Shown here: positions 8,380-18,334 of the stretch, in pieces | Layout: the number at the start of each line of letters is the position of its first letter | How positions within the stretch are numbered: position 1 is the first letter of the stretch | From: Pseudomonadota bacterium | Lineage (GTDB): Bacteria > Desulfobacterota > Desulfobacteria > Desulfobacterales > Desulfobacteraceae | Length of the DNA stretch: 64,000 nt | Direction: 5' to 3' | Assembly (NCBI GenBank): GCA_018821535.1 | Contig: JAHJLV010000060.1 | Coordinates: 62,001-126,000, forward strand | Translations under genes and position numbers: made by a program | Notes under the pieces: model-generated | Databases searched by the model: none | What the model saw: the letters and a program-made list of their open reading frames with translations, nothing else | Told to the model about the DNA's origin: nothing

Positions 8380-9831
8380 TTATTTTTTCCAGAATTCGGG
8401 AACAAATAAAATAATTACTGTATAAATTTCAAGCCTGCCCAGAAGCATGCACCAGGCAAGAAGCCATTTGCCTAAGAGCGGGAGGTGCGCAAAGTTTTCA
8501 GTGGGACCGACAGTACCAAATCCAGGCCCTATATTTCCAATGCAGGAGGCCACAGCACCAAGGGCAGTTAAAATATCAACGCCCAAAGAAGCCAGAAGAA
8601 TGCTGCACAGAAAAAACATTCCAATGTAAAGGGCTAAAAAGGCCATAATGCTTCTCATGATTTCGTTTGAGATTATAGCATTGTTAATTTTAATCTGTTG
8701 AATGCTTCTGGGGTGCAGAATCTTAAACAATTCTCGATAACAGTATTTAATGCAGACAATAATTCTGGAGCATTTTATACCTCCGCCAGTGGAGCCGGCA
8801 CAAGCGCCGATAAACATACAAATAAATAAAAGGACATGGCTTACACCTGAAAATTTTTCATAATCTGCTGAAGAAAATCCAGTGGTGGTCAGGATAGACA
8901 CCACTTGAAAACTTGCAAACCGAACAGCTTCTTCAAGTGATTGATAGACAGAACCATAAATATCCCAGGTTACAATAAGGGTAATACCAATGATCAGTCC
9001 TAAAAAGAATTTACATTCAGTATCCCTCCAGAAAGCAAAGGTTTTCCCGCGAATAAGCTGGTAATGAAGAGAAAAATTAATTCCTGCCAAAACCATAAAA
9101 AACAGGATGGCATAGTCAAAGTAAGCACTGTTGTAGTGGGCTATGGACGCATTTTTGGGTGAAAATCCACCTGTGGGCATTGTCGTAAAAGAATGAAGGA
9201 TGCTTTCATACAGGGGCATTCCCCCAGCCCAGAGAACAACAATTTCAACAGCTGTAAATAAAACATAGACCATCCATAAAATTTTTGCAGAATCACTCAG
9301 GCGGGGGGACAGTTTATCCGGCGAGGGGCTCGGAACCTCAGCTTTGTAAAGTTGAATACCACCTACACCCAGAAAGGGCAATACGGCTAAAGACAAAACA
9401 ATAATCCCCATTCCGCCCATCCACTGAATCAGGCTTCTCCAGAACAGAAGACTTTTTGTGGCCTGCTCAATATTGAGCATAACTGAAGATCCGGTAGTTG
9501 TGAATCCGGAAACAGATTCAAAAAAAGCATCTGTAAAAGCATGGAAATCAGGAGAAAAGTAAAAAGGAAGCGCGCCGAAAGCGCTTATGGCTGTCCATGC
9601 GATGGCTACGGTGGCCATGCCTTCTTTCTGGTAAATATAGTCATCCTCTTTGGGTTTTTTTGTAAAAAGAATCAGGAGCAGGGCAGTTAAATTTGTAATT
9701 ATAATAGGCAAAAAAAAGCTGCTGGCAGCAGCTTCCTGATAGTAATAATTAACCATTAAAGGGATAACCATGGATACCCCAAGCAAGAGCAATAATATGC
9801 CCACGGTTCTCAGCATGAAATTCCAGCGCAT
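8380..9831 (-). CDS. trkH: Trk-type potassium uptake membrane protein
   Basis: 483 residues with about ten hydrophobic segments and the four selectivity-filter turns of the TrkH/KtrB fold, seen as SGFTTTGSS, TMPTGGFSP, LTTTGFSS and GNIGPGFG. GACAGSTGGGIKCSR is the characteristic loop. It is the K+-translocating subunit in the inner membrane. The gene starts directly at the end of trkA (one-base overlap at 9831), so the regulatory and transport subunits are co-translated. Confidence 0.96.
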   Translation of the reverse strand: MRWNFMLRTVGILLLLLGVSMVIPLMVNYYYQEAAASSFFLPIIITNLTALLLILFTKKPKEDDYIYQKEGMATVAIAWTAISAFGALPFYFSPDFHAFTDAFFESVSGFTTTGSSVMLNIEQATKSLLFWRSLIQWMGGMGIIVLSLAVLPFLGVGGIQLYKAEVPSPSPDKLSPRLSDSAKILWMVYVLFTAVEIVVLWAGGMPLYESILHSFTTMPTGGFSPKNASIAHYNSAYFDYAILFFMVLAGINFSLHYQLIRGKTFAFWRDTECKFFLGLIIGITLIVTWDIYGSVYQSLEEAVRFASFQVVSILTTTGFSSADYEKFSGVSHVLLFICMFIGACAGSTGGGIKCSRIIVCIKYCYRELFKILHPRSIQQIKINNAIISNEIMRSIMAFLALYIGMFFLCSILLASLGVDILTALGAVASCIGNIGPGFGTVGPTENFAHLPLLGKWLLAWCMLLGRLEIYTVIILFVPEFWKK

Positions 9832-11195
9832 TAAAAAAATCCTAGTTTAACAGTGAGTAGTTTTTCTAATTTTTTTACCGCTTCTTTTACCGTGAAAAGA
9901 ATGATCTTGTCTCCACCGTGAATGACACTGTCTCCGGTTGGAATAGTGATTTGATCGTCCCTGATAATGCAGACAAGCAGAGCACCTTTAGGAAAAGATA
10001 TCTTTTTTAACGGCTTTCCGGTAATGCCGGATTCTTCTATGGCAAGGGCTTCGATGAATTCTCCCTTTTCACAGAAAATTGAAATATCAGATAAAACTTT
10101 GCCTTTCCGAACATCCTGAAGAATGGAGCTTACAGCGGAAAGTCTTGGACTGACCACTTTCTCGATGCCAATGGTTGGAAGCAACGGGAAATAATTTGAT
10201 TTTCCAATGCGTGTAATGGTGTTTGCCACGCCCATGTTTTTGGCAAGCAAAGAAACCAGAATATTGGTTTCATCATCATTTGTAACACAGATCACGGCGT
10301 CATTCTGGCCGGCATTTTCTTCCAGAAAAAGTTTTTGGTCTGAACCGTCTCCATGAAGAACAATGGTTTTTTCCAAATGAGTTGAAAGATAATGGCATCG
10401 ATTAATATCAGACTCTATAATTTTGGTTTTGATGCCATCCAGCTCAAGAAGTCTTGCCAGTCTTTCTCCTATTCTTCCGCCGCCAACGATTAAAGCATTT
10501 TTAACCTTTGGCCCACTGGTACCTAAAATTTTGAGCGTTTTATAAAAATATTGAGATTCACAGACAAAATAGAGCAGGTCGCCGGCCTTGATTATATCAT
10601 TTCCTCTGGGGACAATTGCCTCATTGTTCCGGATTATAGCTGCAATAATGGGCCGGTTGCCCTCAAATAAGGATGGCAGATCCACAAGTTTCATGTTGAC
10701 CAGAGAAGAATGTTTTTGAACACTGATGCCTGCATATCTGACTTTTTGATCCACAAAACTTCCTGCATCAATAGCACCGGGGACGTCGATGATCCGCCGG
10801 ATGGTGTTCACTACTTCAATTTCAGGGTTGATGACGGTGTCAATGAAAGGGCTTTGTGTTTTAAATATTTCATGGTATTTTTCAAAATCAGGATTGCGAA
10901 GTCTGGCAAGCTTTTTTGTGCCGGGTGAAAGCATGTTTGTCATGAAGCAGGCAACAAGATTAACTTCATCGCTGTCAGTGACCGCCAGCAGGATATCGGT
11001 ATTTTTGATGTCTGCCCGGATTAAAACCTCAGGGTTGCTTCCGGAGGCTATGATTGTCTGAACGTCAAGGTTGTCATGGATTCTTTGAATAGCTGTTTCG
11101 TCAGTATCAATGACTGTGACCTGTTTGTATTCTGAAGCCAGACGGCTGGCAATATTAAACCCGACCTCTCCTGCCCCGACAATGATAATCTTCAA
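9831..11195 (-). CDS. trkA: Trk system potassium uptake regulatory protein
   Basis: 454 residues, the usual length for a double-repeat TrkA. Two Rossmann RCK-N domains begin at IIIVGAGEVGFNIA (residue 2) and ALIVGGGRIGERLA (about 235), each followed by an RCK-C domain (about 140-220 and 370-450). It is a cytoplasmic NAD(H)/ATP-binding ring that gates TrkH, encoded next door. Confidence 0.96.
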   Translation of the reverse strand: MKIIIVGAGEVGFNIASRLASEYKQVTVIDTDETAIQRIHDNLDVQTIIASGSNPEVLIRADIKNTDILLAVTDSDEVNLVACFMTNMLSPGTKKLARLRNPDFEKYHEIFKTQSPFIDTVINPEIEVVNTIRRIIDVPGAIDAGSFVDQKVRYAGISVQKHSSLVNMKLVDLPSLFEGNRPIIAAIIRNNEAIVPRGNDIIKAGDLLYFVCESQYFYKTLKILGTSGPKVKNALIVGGGRIGERLARLLELDGIKTKIIESDINRCHYLSTHLEKTIVLHGDGSDQKLFLEENAGQNDAVICVTNDDETNILVSLLAKNMGVANTITRIGKSNYFPLLPTIGIEKVVSPRLSAVSSILQDVRKGKVLSDISIFCEKGEFIEALAIEESGITGKPLKKISFPKGALLVCIIRDDQITIPTGDSVIHGGDKIILFTVKEAVKKLEKLLTVKLGFF

Positions 11196-11432
11196 GGAAA
11201 TGCTCCTGTGTTAAATGGGTAATAAACGCTCTGTCTTCCCGGAAAGAAGGATGCTTTACCAAAGGCTTCTTTATACTCATTTTTTGTGTTTCTTGCAACG
11301 ATCTAATCCTTTTTTGTGCTGACGGCAAATCATTTAGCCGGGTGTGTTTTTGCTCTTTGTGAATAATCGGGTGTTGCGTTTTAAAGTGTTCGCCTGTATT
11401 TTAGAGACCTACTCTTTAAGGAAAAAATAAAC

Positions 11433-12668
11433 ATGAAATTTGAGAACTATCATATATCTTCAGATATAAAAGAAAATCTTGCAAGTTTAGGGTTTAAAAG
11501 GCCGACAGACATTCAGTTCAAAGCGATCCCATCCATCATGAAAGGAGAAGATGTGATGGCGATTGCCCAGACCGGCACCGGTAAAACAGCCGCATTTGCC
11601 ATTCCACTGATTGATCGGATTCATGATCAAAAAAATTCCAAACGTTCAGCAGGCATAAAGTGCATTGTCATGGTTCCCACCCGTGAGCTGGCAGCCCAGA
11701 TCGGAGAAGTTTTTGATGCCCTTTCAAAGCATACAAAGGTAAAAACATTTGTTGTTTATGGCGGAATCGAACAGGATCCTCAGATTAAAAAACTGGCTCA
11801 GGGTATTGATGTGCTCGTGGCAACGCCGGGACGGATGTTTGATCTGATCAGCCAGGGCGCAATTTCTTTAAAAGATGTGGATACGCTGGTGCTGGATGAG
11901 GCCGATCAGATGCTGGATCTGGGGTTTATCAAGGACATAGAAGCGGTAAAAAGAAAGCTGACCAAAAAGCATCAGACCTTGTTTTTTTCAGCAACTATAA
12001 ATAGGGAAATTAAAAAGCTGGCGTTTTCCCAGGTAAGCTCCAGCGCCATTCGCATTCAGATTTCTCCGGATGATCCGGTATCCAAGAATGTCTCTCATTA
12101 TGTCATGTTTGTTGAAATGGATGACAAGCGCTTTTTTTTAAGGCGGTTTGTTCTGGATCATCCGGATGATAAGATTATTGTATTTGTCAGGACCCGGGTC
12201 CGGGCAGAACGGGTGGCCAAAGCATTGGCGCGGGCGGATATTGCAGCCCAGACCCTTCATGGGGAAAAAGATCAGAAAGACAGAACCCAGGTGATGGAAA
12301 AATTTAAGGCCGGAGACCAGAGAATTCTGATTGCAACAGATGTCAGTGCCAGAGGAATCGATATTCCGGATGTAGCCTTTGTAATTAATTATGATCTGCC
12401 GGAAAAAAAAGAAAATTATGTTCATCGCGTCGGAAGAACCGGAAGAGGAATAAATAAGGGCAGTGCCATTTCATACTGCAGTGTGGAAGAAAAAAATCAG
12501 CTTGAACAGATCCAGGGCTTTTTAAATAAAGACATTGAAATGATTCCTGTCAGCAAAAAAGATTATGCCACCACCCTTTCTTATGTATCTGGAAAAGAAA
12601 GTATTCAGGATTTAATCAATGAACAGGAAGCCTGGGAGAAAAAAAACAAGAAAAAAAATAAGAAATAA
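11433..12668 (+). CDS. DEAD-box ATP-dependent RNA helicase
   Basis: 411 residues with all helicase motifs in order: Q motif (FKRPTDIQFKAIP), I (AQTGTGKT), Ia (PTRELAAQ), Ib (TPGR), DEAD (VLDEADQML), SAT, the ARGIDIP block and HRVGRTGR. It belongs to the RhlE/CshA-like group, with a short Lys-rich tail (KKNKKKNKK) instead of a long RNA-binding extension. It is cytoplasmic and acts in RNA unwinding, ribosome assembly or mRNA decay. It stands alone, with a 237-base leader region upstream in which I see no gene. Confidence 0.95.
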   Translation: MKFENYHISSDIKENLASLGFKRPTDIQFKAIPSIMKGEDVMAIAQTGTGKTAAFAIPLIDRIHDQKNSKRSAGIKCIVMVPTRELAAQIGEVFDALSKHTKVKTFVVYGGIEQDPQIKKLAQGIDVLVATPGRMFDLISQGAISLKDVDTLVLDEADQMLDLGFIKDIEAVKRKLTKKHQTLFFSATINREIKKLAFSQVSSSAIRIQISPDDPVSKNVSHYVMFVEMDDKRFFLRRFVLDHPDDKIIVFVRTRVRAERVAKALARADIAAQTLHGEKDQKDRTQVMEKFKAGDQRILIATDVSARGIDIPDVAFVINYDLPEKKENYVHRVGRTGRGINKGSAISYCSVEEKNQLEQIQGFLNKDIEMIPVSKKDYATTLSYVSGKESIQDLINEQEAWEKKNKKKNKK

Positions 12669-12677
12669 AAGCCAAAT

Positions 12678-13682
12678 TTACAGGCAGATTTCTTCTTTGA
12701 GCAGACAGCAGGCAATCTGATATAAGGGGCGATTATCTGTGTCATAAGACAGGTTATCCGGCTGAATCATTTTATTCATTACGCACCCTTCCGGGATATT
12801 CAGTTTAAATAAATCTTTTTCGTTGATTTTTGAGGTGGGTTTTAGTTCATTGTTGATAATTTCATATGAGTTCAAGTCAAAATCTTCACAGATCGGGCAT
12901 TGATACACCCGGCCGTTGGGAAAAATAAAATAATTTTCTGCCACATTCCCGGCGCATTGAAAAGGTTCACCCTTTTTCAGAAAAACTTTTGGATAAGTGA
13001 CAATAATGCCGTGGGATGCTATTTTTTCTGCCACTTCAGGTATGATAGACAGCCAGATCTCTTTTGTGACTTGATTCGGGGAAGCCGGGTGTGTCGTTTT
13101 TGAAGATCTGCCCCTCATGCCGATGACCTGTATAAAAAAGCGGTGAATGCCAAGATGGTTGACAAGCTCGGGCATCTGGTGGATTTCGTGGATATTTTTA
13201 TCTGATACAGTATAGATCATTGAGCAGGCAAAGCTTTTGGACCGGGCTTTTTTTATGCCTTTTATAACGGCGTCATAACTGCCCTCGCCCCGGATGGTGT
13301 CATTTGTTTTCCGGGTGGCTCCGTCCAAAGAAAAAGAAATAAAATCCAAATCATCGCATGAAATTTTGTCAAGAATGTCATGGAACAGATATCCATTGGT
13401 ATCAATGGTGATGGATTTAAACTGCATCTGCCTTGCTGATTTGACGGCCAGGTGAAGATCTGGATGAAGTGTGGGTTCTCCGCCTAAAAAAATGACATTG
13501 GTCTGGGTGGCCTTTTCTGAGAAAAGGCTTAACCAGTTATTTATGGTGGCAATATCAAGGGTTGTGGTTCCGTGCTGCTTTGTATTTATATAACAATGGG
13601 TGCAGGACAGGTTGCATTTTGTCAGGATATGAAAAAAAAGATTGGTAGAATCTTTTGAAAAAGTAACCGTATTTTTTTTCAC
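12678..13682 (-). CDS. Radical SAM protein with SPASM-like C-terminus
   Basis: 334 residues if started at GTG 13682, one base after the purF stop, with GGGA as a fair ribosome-binding site. The longest frame (ATG at 13742) would overlap purF by 59 bases and adds no recognisable domain. The [4Fe-4S]-AdoMet motif is CNLSCTHCYINTK, followed by the GGEPTLHPDL glycine-rich strand. The C-terminal part has cysteines in FQCAGN, YQCPICED, PEGCVMN and ACCLLKEEIC, resembling the SPASM/twitch auxiliary cluster domains of peptide-modifying enzymes. The substrate is unknown and no precursor peptide is seen beside it. Its position suggests co-transcription with purF. Confidence 0.85.
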   Translation of the reverse strand: MKKNTVTFSKDSTNLFFHILTKCNLSCTHCYINTKQHGTTTLDIATINNWLSLFSEKATQTNVIFLGGEPTLHPDLHLAVKSARQMQFKSITIDTNGYLFHDILDKISCDDLDFISFSLDGATRKTNDTIRGEGSYDAVIKGIKKARSKSFACSMIYTVSDKNIHEIHQMPELVNHLGIHRFFIQVIGMRGRSSKTTHPASPNQVTKEIWLSIIPEVAEKIASHGIIVTYPKVFLKKGEPFQCAGNVAENYFIFPNGRVYQCPICEDFDLNSYEIINNELKPTSKINEKDLFKLNIPEGCVMNKMIQPDNLSYDTDNRPLYQIACCLLKEEICL

Positions 13683-13683
13683 G

Positions 13684-15111
13684 CTATCCCATGCATTGTT
13701 TGGTGAAGTTCGGGTCAAACGGAACAGGATAGTTTCCATCAAAACATGCTGAACAGAAATTGAGCTCCGGGTTTTTTACGCCGGAAGCTTCCATCATCCC
13801 CTCTATGGAAAGATAATGTAAAGAATCCAACCCAAGATATTCAGTCAGTTCGTCAAGGGGCATCTGGGCCGCAATGAGCTCTCCTTTTGATGAAAAATCA
13901 ATTCCGTAGAAGCAGGGAAATTTGTGCGGCGGGCAGGAAATCCGCATATGTACCTTTTTTACACCGAGCTCTTTTAATGCTTTTACCCGGGTTTTTGCAG
14001 TGGTTCCTCTGATAATGGAATCTTCAATAATAATAATATCTTTTCCTTTGATTAATTCTCTGACCGGATTGAGCTTTACCCTGACCGCAAAATCGCGCAT
14101 GGATTGGGTGGGCTGTATAAAGCTTCTGCCCACATAATGGTTACGGATCATGCCCATTTCAAAGGGAATTCCGGATTCTTTAGCATAGCCTATGGCTGCA
14201 TAGTTTCCAGAGTCGGGAAACGGCATGACAAGATCCGCATCCACATGGGATTCCTGAGCCAGTCGCCTGCCATGGGCTTTTCTCATCATATAGACATTTT
14301 TTCCATCAATGGTGGAGTCCGGCCTTGCAAAATAGATATATTCAAAAATACACAAAGATTTATGTTTGGCTGCCTTGGGATGTTTTAAGCTTTTAATGCC
14401 GTCTTCATTAATAATAACGATTTCACCTGGATCAAGCTCGCGTATGAATTCAGCCTGGATGAGATCAAAAGCACAGGTTTCTGATGCCAGAACATAATTA
14501 CCGTTGAGTTTGCCAAGCGCTAACGGTCTGAACCCATTCGGGTCTTTCATTCCGATAATTTCACCCTTGCAGGTGAGCAGAATCATGGAATAGGCCCCTT
14601 CTATTTTTGAGACTGCTTTTAAAATGGCATTTTCATAGTCTCCGCTGATCAGATTTTTTATGAAAAGATGAAGAAAGACTTCCGAGTCCATGGTTGTCTG
14701 GAAAATGGATCCTTTTTCTTCCAGTTCTTTTTTGAGGATATGAGCATTTACCAGGTTGCCGTTGTGTGCCACGGCATATGAACGGCCTCTGTGATTCACA
14801 GTGAATGGCTGGGCATTGGTGATAATAGAATCACCGGTTGTGGAATATCGGACATGGCCGATAGCAGACCCGCCTTCAATTCTTTCCAGATCAGCCATGT
14901 TGAAAATATCGGGAACAAGTCCCATCCCCTTGTGGGAGAAGATTTTGTCATTTTCACCGCGATTTACCGATATACCGGCACTTTCCTGACCCCTGTGCTG
15001 GAGCGCATACAGGCCAAAATAGGTAATTTTTGCAGCTTCCGGGTGTTTATATAGACCGAACACACCACATTCGTCTTTGGGCCTTTCACTGTCTGTCAGT
15101 AGATTATGCAT
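13684..15111 (-). CDS. purF: Amidophosphoribosyltransferase
   Basis: 475 residues. An N-terminal propeptide of 14 residues precedes the catalytic cysteine in DECGVFGLY, as in Fe-S-containing PurF enzymes such as that of Bacillus. The Ntn-hydrolase glutaminase domain contains HRGQESAGI and HNGNLVN; the phosphoribosyltransferase domain has the PRPP loop IIIEDSIIRGTT. Late cysteines (NFCSACFDG) fit the structural [4Fe-4S] cluster. It catalyses the first committed step of purine synthesis. It overlaps the end of carB by eight bases, giving a carA-carB-purF transcription unit. Confidence 0.97.
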   Translation of the reverse strand: MHNLLTDSERPKDECGVFGLYKHPEAAKITYFGLYALQHRGQESAGISVNRGENDKIFSHKGMGLVPDIFNMADLERIEGGSAIGHVRYSTTGDSIITNAQPFTVNHRGRSYAVAHNGNLVNAHILKKELEEKGSIFQTTMDSEVFLHLFIKNLISGDYENAILKAVSKIEGAYSMILLTCKGEIIGMKDPNGFRPLALGKLNGNYVLASETCAFDLIQAEFIRELDPGEIVIINEDGIKSLKHPKAAKHKSLCIFEYIYFARPDSTIDGKNVYMMRKAHGRRLAQESHVDADLVMPFPDSGNYAAIGYAKESGIPFEMGMIRNHYVGRSFIQPTQSMRDFAVRVKLNPVRELIKGKDIIIIEDSIIRGTTAKTRVKALKELGVKKVHMRISCPPHKFPCFYGIDFSSKGELIAAQMPLDELTEYLGLDSLHYLSIEGMMEASGVKNPELNFCSACFDGNYPVPFDPNFTKQCMG

Positions 15112-18100
15112 TATTCTTTTCCTGGTGATAGTATTGGATAGGATTGACAGACAGGGTTTCTTTTTTCATGGCCTGAATTGCGCTGCAGATGGCTTTTGCT
15201 CCGTCTGTGGTGGTCGCATAGGGAATTTTATATTTTATAGCGGCTCTTCTTATTTCATATCCATCCTGTTTGGTCTGGCTGGAAGCCCCTGTATTTAAAA
15301 TCAACTGGATTTCATTGTTGGTTACCGCATCCACAACATGGGGTCGGCCCGCAGACACTTTTTTAACAGTTGCTGCCGGAATGTCATGATCCTGAAGAAA
15401 ACTTGCAGTTCCTTTTGTCGCCATAATGGCAAATCCCATTTCATGAAAATTTTTGGCAACCAGGAGAGCCGCTTTTTTATCTTTATCCTGCACACTGATG
15501 AATACAGTGCCTTGTGTCGGAAGCTTCTGGCCTGCGGCAAACTGGGCTTTGGCAACCGCAGCACCCAGATCAAAATCAATCCCCATAACCTCTCCGGTTG
15601 ATTTCATTTCAGGCCCGAGAACCGGATCAACATTTTCAAACCGGTCAAAGGGCATGACTGCTTCTTTTACACAGTAATACGGCGGAATAATCTGTTTGGT
15701 AAATCCAAGCTCTTTGAGGGTTCTGCCCAGCATAACTTTTGTGGCCAGATTGGCCAGAGGAACGCCAATGGCCTTGGAAACGAACGGAATCGTTCTGGAT
15801 GCTCTGGGATTGACCTCGATAATATACACAGTGTCATTCATGATACCAAACTGAATATTCATCAATCCTTTTACATTCAGTTCTTTTGCAATGGCTTTGG
15901 CAGCATTCGACATTTCGTCCATATGTTCCTGGGAGATTGAATAGGGCGGCAGAACACAGGCTGAGTCTCCGGAATGGATGCCGGCTTCTTCAATATGTTC
16001 CATCATGCCGCCGATAATGGTGGTTTCTCCGTCAGAAATGGCGTCAACATCCAGCTCAAACGCTTCCTCAAGGAATTTATCAATGAGAACCGGTTTGTCC
16101 GGAGACGCCAGGACAGCCAGGTTGAAAAATTCTTCCAGATCTTTTTCATCATAGACAATTTTCATTGCCCGGCCGCCCAGAACAAAGGAAGGACGAACCA
16201 TGACCGGATATCCGATATCCCTTGCCACTTTCACGGCATCCTCATAGCTGAAGGCGATACCGTTTTCAGGCTGGCGCAGCCCCAGTTTGTTGAGCAATTC
16301 CTGAAACAGATCCCGGTCTTCAGCACGGTCAATGCTTTCCGGGCTGGTGCCGATGATGGGGACTCCGGCTTTTTGCAAAGCCGTAGCCAGATTTAAAGGG
16401 GTCTGTCCGCCAAACTGGACAATAACGCCAAAGGGTTTTTCCTTTTCAACAATATGGAGAACATCTTCTTTTGTGAGCGGTTCAAAATAGAGCTTATCAG
16501 AGGTGTCATAATCGGTTGAAACCGTTTCCGGATTTGAATTGACCATGATGGATTCAACCCCTTCTTCTCTAAGGGCAAAAGAGGCATGAACACAACAGTA
16601 GTCAAATTCAATGCCTTGGCCTATCCTGTTGGGGCCGCCGCCAAGGATAATGACTTTCTTTTTATCAGAGACCCGGGCTTCGCATTCGCTTTCGTAGGTT
16701 GAATAGTAATACGGGGTGGCAGCTCTGAATTCCGCAGCACAGGTATCCACCAGTTTGTATACCGGAATGATCCCCAGATCTTTTCTGGTTTTTTCAATCT
16801 GTTTTTCAGTCAGCTTTGTCAGAAATGCAAGCTGGTGATCTGAAAAACCGTATTTTTTTGCTTTCAGGAGAAGATCTTTTGGCAGGTCTTTTCCGGTGAG
16901 TCTGATCTGTTTTTCAAGATCCACTATCTGTTTCATCTGATTCAGAAACCAGGGGTCAATGCCCGTCATTTCATAAATCTGTGTAATTGGCATATTATGC
17001 TCCAGGGCATATTTTATATAAAACAGCCGCTGGGAATTGGGCGTGGATAATTTGTATTCAAGCTCATTTCCGGCAACACTTCCGGATTCAGGGTCTTTTC
17101 CGTCAGCGCCAAATCCGCTGCGACCGATTTCAAGGGATCGCAAGCCTTTTTGAAATGCCTCTTTAAAGGTTCTGCCAATGGACATGGTTTCACCCACCGA
17201 CTTCATGGCTGTGGAAAGAATATCCTGGGCCTCAGGAAATTTTTCAAAGGTCCATCTGGGAATTTTCACCACGACATAATCAATGGAGGGTTCAAAACAC
17301 GCCATGGTTTCGCCGGTGATATCATTGGGAATTTCATCCAGTGTATAGCCGACAGCCAGTTTTGCTGCAATCTTCGCAATGGGAAAGCCTGTGGCTTTGG
17401 AAGCCAGGGCTGAACTTCGTGATACCCTCGGATTCATTTCCACAACGATAAGTTCACCATCTTTGGGGTTTACAGCGAACTGGACATTGGAACCACCGGT
17501 GTCCACACCGATTTCACGGATGATGGCAATGGAGGCATCTCTTAATTGCTGGTATTCCTTGTCGGAAAGGGTTTGGACAGGTGCAACAGTTGCAGAGTCA
17601 CCCGTATGAACCCCCATGGCATCAATATTTTCAATGGAGCAGATAATAACAACATTATCTGCGTGGTCCCGCATGACTTCAAGTTCGTATTCTTTCCACC
17701 CAAGAACGGATTGTTCCAGCATGACCTGCGTATTCAAACTTGCGTCCAGCCCGGCCTTGGAAACATGAATCACTTCTTCCATATTATAGGCAATGCCGCC
17801 GCCGGTGCCGCCAAGCGTAAAACTTGGCCGGACAATGATGGGAAAACCAATTCGTTTGGCGACTTCTTCTACTTCCTGAACATTATGGGCAAATCCGCTT
17901 TCCGGGATTTTCAGGCCGATTTTATTCATGGCATTTCGGAAAAGCTCCCGGTCTTCTGCTTTATTGATGGCTTCTATTGAAGCACCGATCAGTTCAACAT
18001 TGTACTCTTCAAGGATTCCTGTTTTAGCCGCTTCTATTGCGGTATTTAAAGCGGTCTGGCCCCCCAGGGTGGGCAAAAGGGCATCAGGTCTTTCTTTTTT

Positions 18101-18334
18101 TATGACCTTGATAAGGGTTTCCGGAGTGACCGGTTCAATATAGATCCGGTCAGCTGTCTCCGGGTCTGTCATGATGGTGGCAGGGTTGGAGTTGATGAGT
18201 ATGACCTCGTACCCTTCTTCTTTCAGGGCTTTGCAGGCCTGGGTTCCGGAATAGTCAAATTCACAGGCCTGACTGATAATGATTGGTCCGGCTCCGATGA
18301 TCAGTATTTTTTTTATGTCGTTACGTTTTGGCAT
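15104..18334 (-). CDS. carB: Carbamoyl-phosphate synthase large subunit
   Basis: 1076 residues, full length. Two homologous ATP-grasp halves are visible (first half from GAGPIIISQACEFDYSG, second from GGGPNRIGQGIEFDYC near residue 560), each with a PSFTLGG/PSFVLGG loop. A C-terminal MGS-like allosteric domain lies at about 935-1070. It makes carbamoyl phosphate for arginine and pyrimidines. It overlaps the 3' end of carA by 14 bases. Confidence 0.98.
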   Translation of the reverse strand: MPKRNDIKKILIIGAGPIIISQACEFDYSGTQACKALKEEGYEVILINSNPATIMTDPETADRIYIEPVTPETLIKVIKKERPDALLPTLGGQTALNTAIEAAKTGILEEYNVELIGASIEAINKAEDRELFRNAMNKIGLKIPESGFAHNVQEVEEVAKRIGFPIIVRPSFTLGGTGGGIAYNMEEVIHVSKAGLDASLNTQVMLEQSVLGWKEYELEVMRDHADNVVIICSIENIDAMGVHTGDSATVAPVQTLSDKEYQQLRDASIAIIREIGVDTGGSNVQFAVNPKDGELIVVEMNPRVSRSSALASKATGFPIAKIAAKLAVGYTLDEIPNDITGETMACFEPSIDYVVVKIPRWTFEKFPEAQDILSTAMKSVGETMSIGRTFKEAFQKGLRSLEIGRSGFGADGKDPESGSVAGNELEYKLSTPNSQRLFYIKYALEHNMPITQIYEMTGIDPWFLNQMKQIVDLEKQIRLTGKDLPKDLLLKAKKYGFSDHQLAFLTKLTEKQIEKTRKDLGIIPVYKLVDTCAAEFRAATPYYYSTYESECEARVSDKKKVIILGGGPNRIGQGIEFDYCCVHASFALREEGVESIMVNSNPETVSTDYDTSDKLYFEPLTKEDVLHIVEKEKPFGVIVQFGGQTPLNLATALQKAGVPIIGTSPESIDRAEDRDLFQELLNKLGLRQPENGIAFSYEDAVKVARDIGYPVMVRPSFVLGGRAMKIVYDEKDLEEFFNLAVLASPDKPVLIDKFLEEAFELDVDAISDGETTIIGGMMEHIEEAGIHSGDSACVLPPYSISQEHMDEMSNAAKAIAKELNVKGLMNIQFGIMNDTVYIIEVNPRASRTIPFVSKAIGVPLANLATKVMLGRTLKELGFTKQIIPPYYCVKEAVMPFDRFENVDPVLGPEMKSTGEVMGIDFDLGAAVAKAQFAAGQKLPTQGTVFISVQDKDKKAALLVAKNFHEMGFAIMATKGTASFLQDHDIPAATVKKVSAGRPHVVDAVTNNEIQLILNTGASSQTKQDGYEIRRAAIKYKIPYATTTDGAKAICSAIQAMKKETLSVNPIQYYHQEKNNA

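Noticed and set aside
13683..13742. 20-codon N-terminal extension of the radical SAM protein
   Set aside because: It lies fully inside purF; the GTG just after the purF stop has a ribosome-binding site.
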